A DNA stretch of 64,000 nt, from NCBI GenBank assembly GCA_036172665.1, contig CM069875.1, positions 20,057,806 through 20,121,805 on the forward strand. The letters are read 5' to 3'. This DNA is from Prosopocoilus inquinatus. Lineage: Eukaryota > Arthropoda > Insecta > Coleoptera > Lucanidae. A program made the position numbers and the translations under genes. Below, one piece after another: positions 32,258 through 45,197 of this stretch (positions are counted from its first letter, which is position 1; each line of letters opens with the position of its first letter). The notes beneath the pieces were generated by a model. That model was not told the DNA's origin and did no database searches. It worked only from the letters and a program-made list of their open reading frames with translations.

Positions 32258-33580
32258 AAATCAATTCTACACTTTAATGAATTTCCGTCAAAGAATAATT
32301 AATAAAGTTTCATTTCTTTGCACAGGTCTAGGTCTCTATCGGTATCGGTAGGTAGTGTTAATTCTACAAATGATTTAATTACGACCGAATATTACTCTGG
32401 ATTGGATAGGTACACACATAAACAAAATAAAACAATAATTTTCTTAATTTCCTCTACTCCCATTGCTTCTTTAGTCGATTTTTTTTAAATCATCATTTGA
32501 GGATGTAGTTTCCAACCCCCCACCCCTCATCTCCTAAGCGATAACAACCTCGATTTTAAAAATTCAATTAGGTAAGTACCCCTTGTTATACCTTATTTAA
32601 CAGCATTTTTTAATGCTGGGTACAATAAATCTTACCTTTTCAAAATCAGTTGATAAATAAGAATAAATAAATAACCGCTTCACTTTGGGTCCCTAATCGT
32701 TAAAACAAGTAACAAACACTGCACCATGTAATGTTAATAAATTCTATTTAATGTTTAACAACTTACAATTGTTTGTATCATTTGTTGCGAGAGCCGTAAC
32801 ATTGGGGTCTATTCTGTGTTTCATGTGATCGTGCAGGATCGGTATTTTGTAAACAGTTTCGTATCAACTTGCAATCCAATCAAGTGTGATATCGAGTTAA
32901 TATGCATCTCTCTTCAATTAGTGGTCAGCAATCGACTTGAATTGTTATGCAATCGTATGAAATTCTCTTCAATTATTGATATGCATATCAATGTTACAGA
33001 GTAGTCCTGAATGCCTGTTCGAAGAGTTAACCTTTCATTTCAATATATTTTTCTGAATCCCACTTATCAACCGACTTTGAAAAAGTTTTATTTGTTGTAG
33101 TAAGCATTAAAAATACTACTAAACGATGTATCACAAGCAGTACTTTGCTTTTAATTTTTTAATGTTGAGGTTGCTTGCTCTTAGGGGTTGAGGGGTATGA
33201 ACCTGAGAATTACATTTTCATGATGATATAAAAAGAAAAATCGACCTGTCTGAGCATTTTCATGAAACATTTTTCTTAACTATTTTACATAATTTATCCG
33301 TAACTTTTGGGAACACTGTATTCAATCTTGGCTTGCGAAGCTTTATACAGGCTGATTCAGATAACGTGACCCGTAAACCACATATAGCCCTTCAAAAAAC
33401 AAAACAAATAACTGTAGACATAGGGGGATCTAACTTGTGTAGATTTTGAGATAAAATGGTTTAAAAATTCACATGTAAACTTGTTGGTGCTCACTCAAAT
33501 AATTGACTATGTCACAATAGCAACAGATTTTCGAGGAAAAAACACAAAACACGAACCATTGATCTTGAAACCGTAAGATC
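32258..33580. other. Intergenic stretch with one dispersed repeat
   Basis: No supported gene. The only identified feature is the dispersed repeat at 32870-33012. Confidence 0.45.
32870..33012 (+). repeat. Dispersed repeat, copy 2 (partner at 5040-5180)
   Basis: Plus-strand copy of the repeat seen inverted at 5040-5180; it shares TATGCATCTCTCTTCAATT, GTGGTCAGCAATCGACTTG and ATTGATATGCATATCAATG. Confidence 0.75.
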
Positions 33581-33777
33581 CAAACTACACGAGTGGGTTT
33601 TCCGCCGCGTTACACACGCCGCGAATTGCACGTCTGAACGGAAACCATGTATACAAACGAGTGAAACTAGACGAACGGAATGCGACGTTTATTCCGTTCG
33701 TTTAGTTTCACTCATTTTTAAGCATGGTTTCCATTCAGACGTGCAATCCGTGGCGTATTTAACGCGGCTGTAGTTTG
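33581..33777. mobile_element. Large fold-back MITE (197 bp)
   Basis: Almost the whole element is one imperfect palindrome with arms of about 95 bases. CAAACTACA, GCCGCGTT, TTGCACGTCTGAA, GGAAACCATG and GAACGGAAT on the left are answered in reverse by ATTCCGTTCG, CATGGTTTCC, TTCAGACGTGCAA, AACGCGGC and TGTAGTTTG. The central loop is about 8 bases. No coding content. Confidence 0.85.
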
Positions 33778-36260
33778 TCTCTAAAACGATTTGTTTACGA
33801 CTCTCTGAGAAAATATTACGAACAATGAACTTGATTTTTTATGATGTAAGTAGGGATATAATAATAATTTTGTCAGTAGAATCGTGTTCATATCAACATG
33901 CGTATCAATGCAGAAAAGTGTAATGAAATTCATGCATTTTAAGATTATTTGTCCTACAAAGAACTGAATGATGTGCTCTTAATGCCAACCGCAGCCCTTT
34001 AGAATTTTTTTAATGAATGTATGTAATACCACAGTGTTTCACGCATTTGCAATTGCTTCATGTGAGAGACATTAAACGAATTATAGTGAAGTGAATCATG
34101 TTTAAACAATCAAACATTACAAATAAAAAAAATCTGTTTATGAGGACCCTATTAACACAGTTGAGGAAGTTGCGCTTTTGCTGGAGCAAAAAAAAATCAA
34201 AACAATGCGAATCACTGCCCGGCTTTCGTAATTTATTAGGCTGACATTCACACAGAACTTTTGAACACTCTTGGGTGGTAGCACACTTGGCATGCAGACT
34301 TGCTCGTGCAAAGAAGAAAAACCTTGCGCTTCAAGTACACGAGCATCCAGAAGTAACTGCAGTTTTAATAAATTAAATAATAAGTTCAATTTGGCCGAAT
34401 AAGCAAGCCTAAGACGCGTTGCGTATGACGGTCTATTCGTCAATCATGTAACTAGGCGAATAACAAGAAGGTCATATCCAATAACTGTTACAAAAATCGT
34501 AAGTTACATCATATAAGATTTACTTTTTGTTGACACAGTGACAGTTTCTAAAACATAAACAGTTAGTCAACCGGATTTTAAAAACACATTATGCATCGTA
34601 TTCCATCGGTCATCGGTGATAGTCAAACGGTTTCCATTTGCGGCACAAAAGACGTTGATTTTCGAAAAGTCTCCTATAAATATTTTTCTTGCAATTTGAG
34701 ACTTGCATGACATTAGCAAATACGCCCCTAACGGGTCGGACATTTATTACGAATCACAATAAAACGAAAATAAGCAAGAAACGTTAGATAATGGTGTCAA
34801 TATGACACTGACAGGACTTGTTGCTGAAATTTAACTTTGAAAGAGCAAGCAAGGGCTGCGGTAAATGAACGGTCGAAGCGGTCAGATCAAATCACGTGAT
34901 CACTTTTCTTAATTGCTGATTGGTCGGAGGGTTTAGTTGGACCGTTGACTTGACGATTCTGTACAATTTGACCGCTCGCTTAACTCGGCCATTGCTAGAG
35001 TTAACTAGGGGGTCTCTAGTTTTAATTAATTCTACTCTCATAAATATGCAGCATTTAACGTTTGTGACATTTAAGCGTTAAAAACCTTCAATTTGGGTAA
35101 CTAGCACCAAAATTTATATATAAACGCATTCGTTCTATTTTACTTTTCTACCCCGATCCATGTACCGCTCCAATTATCGTAAACGACTATTGTTTCACGA
35201 GAGCAGAAAATGAGCATTAGCAGCCCGCGGCTATGAGCTGCACGAGCCAGCAAAGCATGATATATAACAACTGGAGGAATTTCAAGCACAGTAAAATGTC
35301 CCATATACACTGTGTTCACTGATTGGGTTCACAGTAGGAAAAACTTTTTTATTTTAGAGTTTTCGCACTTCGCTTGTCTCGATTTAAATATTTATTCCGA
35401 ACAATTTAAAAAAGCAGCATTTTTTTGTAATTAAATTTTTGATATTATGAGAACAAATATTTTAATTCATGATACAGGCAGGACTAGTTGACGTAATTTT
35501 ACTAAGAAAACCAAAATTTACCACATTCTGTGAATTTTTTGGAGGTTTTAGGACGAGCAAAAACTTTTATAAAGAAAGACTTTTTGTCTAAAACTCAAAA
35601 ATAAAGTTTTCCTGTTGTGAACCTAAACCGTGGACAGACTGTGCTTAATGCTATTCTTCCACATATTGAACACTAAACCCAGATAAAGCCTAACAATAAA
35701 TTATAAACTCTGTTTTTATCTTCCGTTCTTTCAGTAATGCGTCTCATAAATATGTTTTGCAATGTACCCAAACATACTCAATGGCACTGACAATTATATA
35801 GAGGCAGTCTTAAGGTATCTATACAAAGCTGATTTAAAATGGTATCTGCTTCGAATTTTAAAAATTATTTTCTTGAAAAGTAACAGGCTGTATTAGTTCT
35901 AAAGGCTACTTTCTTGTACAATTTATATCAGAAGAAATATTTTTCTTTACTAAGTTTTCTTGCAACTTTGTTCTAGTGGAGGATCGAGTTGACGCTTCTT
36001 CTAAGCAGATTGGTAGGGTGCGTTATCCGTTATAACTACCGTTTCAAAGGCATCAGATGGTATTGCAGGAATTAACTGATTTTGCACTAACTCTTTAAAG
36101 AAATTACCGTTCATGGATTTATGATAGTCTCTATCGTTATTTTTGGTCACAGACTTTTAAAAACCCTGAAGAACCACCAGCACACAAACACTATAAATCT
36201 TTCCCTTTCACTTTTTCTATTTTGCAGTCTTTAGTTGGCAAATTATCGTTCGAACCGTAG
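33778..36260. other. Intergenic stretch with one dispersed repeat
   Basis: No supported gene. Contains the repeat at 34884-34995. A 101-codon minus-strand frame at 34138-34443 has no recognisable motif. Confidence 0.45.
34884..34995 (+). repeat. Dispersed repeat (partner at 58772-58885)
   Basis: About 110 bases nearly identical to 58772-58885 in the same orientation, including ATCAAATCACGTGATCACTT, TTCTTAATTGCTGATTGGTC and ACCGTTGACTTGACGATT. Both loci also have a nearby block rich in GAGACCC/GGGTCTC plus TTAATTAA, and a copy of CTCCAATTATCGTAAACG, so a larger rearranged element is likely. Confidence 0.75.
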
Positions 36261-37676
36261 AATCATTTTTGTAAGTTTCATTTAAATACTGGGTGTCTCA
36301 TAACCTACGGAGGAGATTAAAAGGGTAGCTAGGGGAGATCAAATTAAAGCTTTTTTCTTAATAAATTTTCTAGTAAAATATCAATAACTGAAAAGTTACA
36401 AGAGTTTAAAGTGAAATTAATGAACAAGTAAAAGTTACCAAAAACAGGTTTTCATGTCGTTGTGCATCGCCTACTAATTAAAACAAGAACTAGGAAACAG
36501 ATTAACATAGACATTTTATGAACGATGGTTTTGATAAATTTAAAGTTTATTTAACAATAAAGTTGCATTTTGTGAAATAATTTTTATTAATAAAGAAGCT
36601 ATAGGTGTAAATTAAGGAAGAAATTAAGAAAGTTAAACTGCTGTAACTTTCTTATTATTGTTAAAGTTTAAAATCTTATAACAACAATTATACCAGTTTA
36701 CGTTGCGTCATCCAGCGGTCAATTTTGGACCTAAAATATGTCACAAGGACAAATAGCAATCAGTTTGTTACCTAAAATACCATCGCGCCTAAAAAGACCA
36801 AGTCATGCTAATGCAACGAAATTTGAAAATTTAATGTGATAATATTTACTTAAAAAAATAACGGTATTATGTATTTTTACAGAACCTACATTGCAATGTT
36901 TTATGTAAAGTTAAATTTACATTAGACAAAATCTACTTCAGAGACTTTCATCAACTACACAACGAAAAAATAAAATTAAATGAAAAGTAAAGGACCAATA
37001 ATGGATTAATATTTTTCGTAACAGTTTTAGTTAAAATAAGAGATATTACCATTGATAGACCTACAATCTGTTTATATAAATGTAAAATAAGATATTTTAA
37101 ACAAAATTTTCAAAAATTGTTTTTAGAAATGTCAGTATACGCTTTAATACAAAATATACAAAAAAATACAGGTGTGGTAGTAGAAATTACAGAGCGCAGA
37201 GGTTTTTAAAATTCACTAATTTTGTACTTTTCTAGATTTATTAAACGGGATAAATATTTCTAATTTATATTTATTTAAATTGTTTAAAATTAAATTAAAT
37301 TGTTTGTGATATTGTAATTCTTAAACTACTTAGATTCTCTATTTTTTTAATTAGCTACTTTTTCACTATTTTCTAAACCTCTAAACAGATAGTAACTTCT
37401 AATTACCATAAACGTATCTAGTTTTGTAAAAATGAATGAAGTTATAGTCAACATAATGATTTCATGAATTTTACGAACATTTTTTTTTATCTGTGGTGGT
37501 TTCCCAACAGGATCCTAAGCTATAGATTTCTTAGAAGCGAAAGTGTATTTTCTGTGCGTAAAGTGTTCCATAGCCTTGTTATTTCCAAACCTCGCCGTTG
37601 AAAGAGAAGCAGTGTCGAATTTTCTCCCCAATACTGAAGGGTACCTAAAGCAATGCCTGAATAACTTCATAACTTC

Positions 37677-37726
37677 ATATTTCTCGGGGGTAATCGATCG
37701 TTAGATCGATTACCCCCGAGAAATAT
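37677..37726. repeat. Perfect palindrome in tandem copy 1 (loop GTTA)
   Basis: Two perfect 23-base arms, ATATTTCTCGGGGGTAATCG plus ATC on the left and the reverse complement on the right, around the loop GTTA (37700-37703). The arms are identical to those in copies 2 and 3, but the loop is the reverse complement of theirs. Confidence 0.95.
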
Positions 37727-37800
37727 TTCGAGTGCGATGCGAACCCACAATCTTACGGTTGCAAGGCCGGTCCCTTACCACTTGAACCGTTCAGGCGTTA
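37727..37800 (-). pseudogene. tRNA-like (SINE-type) segment, repeated in each tandem copy
   Basis: Read on the minus strand it has an A-box-like GGTTCAAGTGGTAAGG, an anticodon-loop-like CCTTGCAACCG and a B box GGGTTCGCATC. It directly abuts the palindrome. The equivalent segments lie at 39803-39876 and 41878-41951. The stems do not pair well enough for a working tRNA, so a tRNA-derived SINE head is the better reading. Confidence 0.5.
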
Positions 37801-39752
37801 GTTCGAGTAATGACTTTTCAATTTACAATTAGAACGATAGATACATAAAATTTTCAGAATAAAAGAAGGCAAGTGTTTACATATTAGACTGCTAGTTCGC
37901 AGACAAAGTCGAATATGGAAATCTAACACGGTAAGAGCCGTATGGCACAATATTAATTTTTCACAATGTTACGATTTCTAAAAATTTGTTGCAATGTGAC
38001 AGAGATAGGCCACCACAGAGAATGTTTATTAATTAATTCGGCACTTATCTGCCAATTTTTCACAAGTTTTATACAAAAAATATTACCGTGTTCTACCAGC
38101 TTAACAAACATTTCTTTAATTTATTTTTTCTTACTACTGTTTATCTTTTCCTTAGTTTATAGTAAAAATCGATAGCAGCCTTATACTTAATACTAATTTA
38201 GTGTTTTATTATAAAAATTGTGTCCATAAATAGATATGTTAATGCCTATGTTCTACGATGGGGAGTTCCCAGAGGGGCGCGCCCCATAGTTTAGATGGGC
38301 TTTATGTGCTTTTCTTTCCAAATTGTTATTATTTTCAATCATTTTTGTAAGTTTCATTTAAATACTGGGTGTCTCATAACCTACGGAGGAGATTAAAAGG
38401 GTAGCTAGGGGAGATCAAATTAAAGCTTTTTTCTTAATAAATTTTCTAGTAAAATATCAATAACTGAAAAGTTACAAGAGTTTAAAGTGAAATTAATGAA
38501 CAAGTAAAAGTTACCAAAAACAGGTTTTCATGTCGTTGTGCATCGCCTACTAATTAAAACAAGAACTAGGAAACAGATTAACATAGACATTTTATGAACG
38601 ATGGTTTTGATAAATTTAAAGTTTATTTAACAATAAAGTTGCATTTTGTGAAATAATTTTTATTAATAAAGAAGCTATAGGTGTAAATTAAGGAAGAAAT
38701 TAAGAAAGTTAAACTGCTGTAACTTTCTTATTATTGTTAAAGTTTAAAATCTTATAACAACAATTATACCAGTTTACGTTGCGTCATCCAGCGGTCAATT
38801 TTGGACCTAAAATATGTCACAAGGACAAATAGCAATCAGTTTGTTACCTAAAATACCATCGCGCCTAAAAAGACCAAGTCATGCTAATGCAACGAAATTT
38901 GAAAATTTAATGTGATAATATTTACTTAAAAAAATAACGGTATTATGTATTTTTACAGAACCTACATTGCAATGTTTTATGTAAAGTTAAATTTACATTA
39001 GACAAAATCTACTTCAGAGACTTTCATCAACTACACAACGAAAAAATAAAATTAAATGAAAAGTAAAGGACCAATAATGGATTAATATTTTTCGTAACAG
39101 TTTTAGTTAAAATAAGAGATATTACCATTGATAGACCTACAATCTGTTTATATAAATGTAAAATAAGATATTTTAAACAAAATTTTCAAAAATTGTTTTT
39201 AGAAATGTCAGTATACGCTTTAATACAAAATATACAAAAAAATACAGGTGTGGTAGTAGAAATTACAGAGCGCAGAGGTTTTTAAAATTCACTAATTTTG
39301 TACTTTTCTAGATTTATTAAACGGGATAAATATTTCTAATTTATATTTATTTAAATTGTTTAAAATTAAATTAAATTGTTTGTGATATTGTAATTCTTAA
39401 ACTACTTAGATTCTCTATTTTTTTAATTAGCTACTTTTTCACTATTTTCTAAACCTCTAAACAGATAGTAACTTCTAATTACCATAAACGTATCTAGTTT
39501 TGTAAAAATGAATGAAGTTATAGTCAACATAATGATTTCATGAATTTTACGAACATTTTTTTTTATCTGTGGTGGTTTCCCAACAGGATCCTAAGCTATA
39601 GATTTCTTAGAAGCGAAAGTGTATTTTCTGTGCGTAAAGTGTTCCATAGCCTTGTTATTTCCAAACCTCGCCGTTGAAAGAGAAGCAGTGTCGAATTTTC
39701 TCCCCAATACTGAAGGGTACCTAAAGCAATGCCTGAATAACTTCATAACTTC

Positions 39753-39802
39753 ATATTTCTCGGGGGTAATCGATCTAACGATCGATTACCCCCGAGAAAT
39801 AT
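39753..39802. repeat. Perfect palindrome in tandem copy 2 (loop TAAC)
   Basis: Same 23-base arms as at 37677-37726, loop TAAC. With this loop orientation a plus-strand 80-codon frame (39619-39861) stays open; with the copy 1 orientation it has a stop. Confidence 0.95.
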
Positions 39803-41827
39803 TTCGAGTGCGATGCGAACCCACAATCTTACGGTTGCAAGGCCGGTCCCTTACCACTTGAACCGTTCAGGCGTTAGTTCGAGTAATGACTTTTCAATTT
39901 ACAATTAGAACGATAGATACATAAAATTTTCAGAATAAAAGAAGGCAAGTGTTTACATATTAGACTGCTAGTTCGCAGACAAAGTCGAATATGGAAATCT
40001 AACACGGTAAGAGCCGTATGGCACAATATTAATTTTTCACAATGTTACGATTTCTAAAAATTTGTTGCAATGTGACAGAGATAGGCCACCACAGAGAATG
40101 TTTATTAATTAATTCGGCACTTATCTGCCAATTTTTCACAAGTTTTATACAAAAAATATTACCGTGTTCTACCAGCTTAACAAACATTTCTTTAATTTAT
40201 TTTTTCTTACTACTGTTTATCTTTTCCTTAGTTTATAGTAAAAATCGATAGCAGCCTTATACTTAATACTAATTTAGTGTTTTATTATAAAAATTGTGTC
40301 CATAAATAGATATGTTAATGCCTATGTTCTACGATGGGGAGTTCCCAGAGGGGCGCGCCCCATAGTTTAGATGGGCTTTATGTGCTTTTCTTTCCAAATT
40401 GTTATTATTTTCAATCATTTTTGTAAGTTTCATTTAAATACTGGGTGTCTCATAACCTACGGAGGAGATTAAAAGGGTAGCTAGGGGAGATCAAATTAAA
40501 GCTTTTTTCTTAATAAATTTTCTAGTAAAATATCAATAACTGAAAAGTTACAAGAGTTTAAAGTGAAATTAATGAACAAGTAAAAGTTACCAAAAACAGG
40601 TTTTCATGTCGTTGTGCATCGCCTACTAATTAAAACAAGAACTAGGAAACAGATTAACATAGACATTTTATGAACGATGGTTTTGATAAATTTAAAGTTT
40701 ATTTAACAATAAAGTTGCATTTTGTGAAATAATTTTTATTAATAAAGAAGCTATAGGTGTAAATTAAGGAAGAAATTAAGAAAGTTAAACTGCTGTAACT
40801 TTCTTATTATTGTTAAAGTTTAAAATCTTATAACAACAATTATACCAGTTTACGTTGCGTCATCCAGCGGTCAATTTTGGACCTAAAATATGTCACAAGG
40901 ACAAATAGCAATCAGTTTGTTACCTAAAATACCATCGCGCCTAAAAAGACCAAGTCATGCTAATGCAACGAAATTTGAAAATTTAATGTGATAATATTTA
41001 CTTAAAAAAATAACGGTATTATGTATTTTTACAGAACCTACATTGCAATGTTTTATGTAAAGTTAAATTTACATTAGACAAAATCTACTTCAGAGACTTT
41101 CATCAACTACACAACGAAAAAATAAAATTAAATGAAAAGTAAAGGACCAATAATGGATTAATATTTTTCGTAACAGTTTTAGTTAAAATAAGAGATATTA
41201 CCATTGATAGACCTACAATCTGTTTATATAAATGTAAAATAAGATATTTTAAACAAAATTTTCAAAAATTGTTTTTAGAAATGTCAGTATACGCTTTAAT
41301 ACAAAATATACAAAAAAATACAGGTGTGGTAGTAGAAATTACAGAGCGCAGAGGTTTTAAAATTCACTAATTTTGTACTTTTCTAGATTTATTAAACGGG
41401 ATAAATATTTCTAATTTATATTTATTTAAATTGTTTAAAATTAAATTAAATTGTTTGTGATATTGTAATTCTTAAACTACTTAGATTCTCTATTTTTTTA
41501 ATTAGCTACTTTTTCACTATTTTCTAAACCTCTAAACAGATAGTAACTTCTAATTACCATAAACGTATCTAGTTTTGTAAAAATGAATGAAGTTATAGTC
41601 AACATAATGATTTCATGAATTTTACGAACATTTTTTTTTATCTGTGGTGGTTTCCCAACAGGATCCTAAGCTATAGATTTCTTAGAAGCGAAAGTGTATT
41701 TTCTGTGCGTAAAGTGTTCCATAGCCTTGTTATTTCCAAACCTCGCCGTTGAAAGAGAAGCAGTGTCGAATTTTCTCCCCAATACTGAAGGGTACCTAAA
41801 GCAATGCCTGAATAACTTCATAACTTC

Positions 41828-41877
41828 ATATTTCTCGGGGGTAATCGATCTAACGATCGATTACCCCCGAGAAATAT
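41828..41877. repeat. Perfect palindrome in tandem copy 3 (loop TAAC)
   Basis: Identical to the palindrome of copy 2. Confidence 0.95.
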
Positions 41878-43760
41878 TTCGAGTGCGATGCGAACCCACA
41901 ATCTTACGGTTGCAAGGCCGGTCCCTTACCACTTGAACCGTTCAGGCGTTAGTTCGAGTAATGACTTTTCAATTTACAATTAGAACGATAGATACATAAA
42001 ATTTTCAGAATAAAAGAAGGCAAGTGTTTACATATTAGACTGCTAGTTCGCAGACAAAGTCGAATATGGAAATCTAACACGGTAAGAGCCGTATGGCACA
42101 ATATTAATTTTTCACAATGTTACGATTTCTAAAAATTTGTTGCAATGTGACAGAGATAGGCCACCACAGAGAATGTTTATTAATTAATTCGGCACTTATC
42201 TGCCAATTTTTCACAAGTTTTATACAAAAAATATTACCGTGTTCTACCAGCTTAACAAACATTTCTTTAATTTATTTTTTCTTACTACTGTTTATCTTTT
42301 CCTTAGTTTATAGTAAAAATCGATAGCAGCCTTATACTTAATACTAATTTAGTGTTTTATTATAAAAATTGTGTCCATAAATAGATATGTTAATGCCTAT
42401 GTTCTACGATGGGGAGTTCCCAGAGGGGCGCGCCCCATAGTTTAGATGGGCTTTATGTGCTTTTCTTTCCAAATTGTTATTATTTTCAATCATTTTTTGA
42501 TTTCTGATTTAATTAACCTTAATGAACCAGCTGAATTATGCAAAAAAAATTTTAATAAAAGTCCTTTAGTCCTTTTCGAGATAAAAATTACTGAAAATTT
42601 GGCCAAAATTGTTGTTGCGCTATTGAGTTAAGGTAAGAAGCTATCACAACAGTCACAACTCGGCATATTATTATTATCGAAATTAATTCCACTTACACAT
42701 ACAATGAATTGACGAAAATTATTTTATGGAGAAAAAAGTAAAAAATAAAAAAATTAAAAAAATAAAAAAATGTTTTTTTTTGGATTTCTTAGGACTTTCA
42801 GATGCCATATTTTCTTGTACTATCAATTTTCAAACACCCTGTATAAGGAGAAAATTGAAACTGTAAATAATGCTCATTGCACAATTTGAATAAAGATTTG
42901 ATTGAAATTTTTCGAATTATCTTAAAAAATTAATAATAAATTGATATAACAGTATTTAGATCAGTTTAGTTAATTAGCTCGTTTTTCTTTGACATTCATA
43001 TTCTTACATTTTGTTTTTTAACGCCTTCACGATTTGTTATCATTCCATAAGATTTATATTTTGTTTAATGTGTTATAATGGCACAGGTTTTGTTTTTGCA
43101 ACATTTGTTTACAATTATAGATGATTTAACACTCCAAACCATACATAAATTTAAAACGAAAGACTAACCATTTTATCGAATCTGAATAAGGTACTCGTAC
43201 ATAACTACTTGATTCTCTGAATTCTTCTGCACAATCTTTAATTAGAAATGCTAAACGGTACGTTAAAATCAATTTATTTTCTTCACATGGTGCCGACAAT
43301 TAGTTCTCGATTAGCGACATGTAACCGTCAAACGTATTAGGAAATTGAACATCAATGTCGAAGGGACTAAGAAAGAATTAAATTTATTACTTGTTCGTTT
43401 TCGAACGGTACTTGCAAACCTGCACAAAAATATTTTAAACTGTATAAAGATCATTTAAAAATAATATCTTGTCTGTAAATGCAGCGTATGTAATGGTATT
43501 ACGGTTAAAGTACAAGTTGGCTTTACAAATATTTATTGTCTAGTTAACTTTCAATAAAATCTCTCACATTCACGTTCTATTAAATTAATGTCAAACTAAT
43601 TGCAAATATTAATAACTAATTAAGTAACTCGCATTCGTTATGCAGCAAACAATATAAAGAATGTGATATTTTATTGCACATACATATTTTACAGCTATTT
43701 ATCATACCAGTGTCTTATTTGCTGTTAAGGCACAAGTGTTAATACATAGCTATATCCAAC

Positions 43761-43893
43761 ACCTGTTTATTATGAAGTCGAATAATGTCGATTTTGAATA
43801 ATCGTTTAATTATGAGTCCATAATTCCACTAGTGTTTTGTGGACCTCATAATATATTCAAAATCGGCATTATTATGACTTCATAATAACAGGT
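43761..43893. mobile_element. Fold-back MITE (about 133 bp)
   Basis: ACCTGTTTATTATGAAGTC and GATTTTGAATA on the left are matched by ATTCAAAATC and GACTTCATAATAACAGGT on the right, around a centre near 43825 with its own small CCACTAGTG/TGTGG stem. No coding content. Confidence 0.75.
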
Positions 43894-44770
43894 GCTAGAT
43901 AAACACTTTATTTTCATCTTATAACTTGATGTATATGCAAAAATATTTTATTAGGACAAATTTTATTATAAGACCCGTACTACACGACGTAAATTTGTAT
44001 CGTAGCAGATAATCTTAAGCAGTAATTTTTATACAAGATTCTTTTATTGTTAGCATCCGAGTAGCTGCAGAAGAAACCCTGCCACTATTTTTATTCTGTA
44101 TAGAACTGCAAATGCAATTAAGTACCGTCGCTTAGCTACAATTATTGCGTTTTCTTCGACATACTAACATATTTATCTAACAGCTGTTACATATAGGATC
44201 AAGAACCCATCGGCATTTCATAAACTTTCTCCACAATTTCTTTACGGGCTTAATAGAATACGTGTGCCCGGAGACGATGTCTCGTAAAATCTGTGCACTC
44301 AATTATCCATATTATTTATACGTCCCCTTTACGATATTAATAACTTAATTTCGCTTTATCGCGTGAAAGTGGTTACATTTTGGCCAAAATAAGTCGTTCG
44401 ATGTTCGCGATGAAAGGTTTATGTTTATGAGTAATAAAAATTTTGGAGCACGTTTTATACATCCGATAAATAAATGTAAATATTGTATACGGGACATGAA
44501 AAACATGGCTTAATTATTTTTTATTATAAACATCGAATAATATGTATGTATGAAGAATGTAATAGTCTGATAAAAAAATATCATCTTGAAACTAAAGTCT
44601 TTTTTGTAAACAGTTTTTAATCACAATCCGCCATCCTTGACGAAAATGTAAGTTGTTTCTTAGAGAATTTTATTAATCAGAATCAGAATGACATTAGTTT
44701 CGGTACATGTCAAAACACTCTAAGCAAAGACTGACGTTTAGGCATCCTAAGCCTGGACTTTTTGATCATA

Positions 44771-44818
44771 TGTTACATACAAATTGCTAAACACATTTTA
44801 AATCAATTGTATGTAACA
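44771..44818. repeat. Short hairpin TGTTACATACAAATTG
   Basis: A 15-16 base stem (TGTTACATACAAATTG / CAATTGTATGTAACA, one bulge) separated by about 17 bases. Might be a small hairpin element. Confidence 0.55.
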
Positions 44819-44898
44819 GAAATAATTTTGGCCAGCTAGGTCGGGTAAATACCCCACAACCTACAGTGGCGTCCGCAGGAGACTAACTGAATAATGTC

Positions 44899-45062
44899 CA
44901 ATTCAGGAAAGAATACATGCACGTTATACACGGACCTCGTATATTTCAGGTGGTTGCACTACGTTAATCAACTCTATGCGAATTTTTATGTATCGAAATT
45001 GCGTCATTAAATCAAGTTCATATACGAAATTAATAATAGTGCATGTATTCTTTTCTGAATTG
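44899..45062. mobile_element. MITE with 24-bp inverted ends
   Basis: CAATTCAGGAAAGAATACAT plus GCAC at the left end is repeated inverted at 45039-45062 with one mismatch. The 164-bp element has no coding content. The motif TTCTTTCCTGAATT also occurs alone near 25120. Confidence 0.75.
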
Positions 45063-45197
45063 AACTGTACTTCTTTTTAATCTGGCGTACAAGAAAACTA
45101 GTAGGAAGATTTAGCTAAGTAACTTAAAATGCCACCACAATCTATTTATTTTAGTGAACTATTTGATTAAGTCACTTTTTAGTACTTTTGTGAGGGG

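Larger units (their letters stand above)
36261..42487. repeat. Tandem triplication of a 2075/2076-bp unit
   Basis: Three head-to-tail copies: 36261-38336, 38337-40412 and 40413-42487. Each begins AATCATTTTTGTAAG, and AATCATTTTT occurs once more after the last copy (42488 on), so 10-bp direct repeats frame every unit. By eye the copies are the same except for one T lost from a T run in copy 3 and the inverted loop of the palindrome in copy 1. A unit contains no convincing gene; the 69- and 80-codon frames recur simply because the unit recurs. It includes a tRNA-like segment, a GGGGCGCGCCCC palindrome near its end and a block related to 62775-62890. Confidence 0.95.

Noticed and set aside
34138..34443. 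101-codon minus-strand frame
   Set aside because: No recognisable domain or splice context; similar lengths occur by chance several times in the window.
37966..42326. Repeated small frames (69 and 80 codons) inside the tandem units
   Set aside because: They recur only because the unit is triplicated, lack motifs, and one is opened or closed by the palindrome flip. No evidence of coding.
36261..42487. Reading the 2.08-kb tandem as a CRISPR-like or satellite array
   Set aside because: Only three long units and no short spaced repeats. It fits a tandem duplication.
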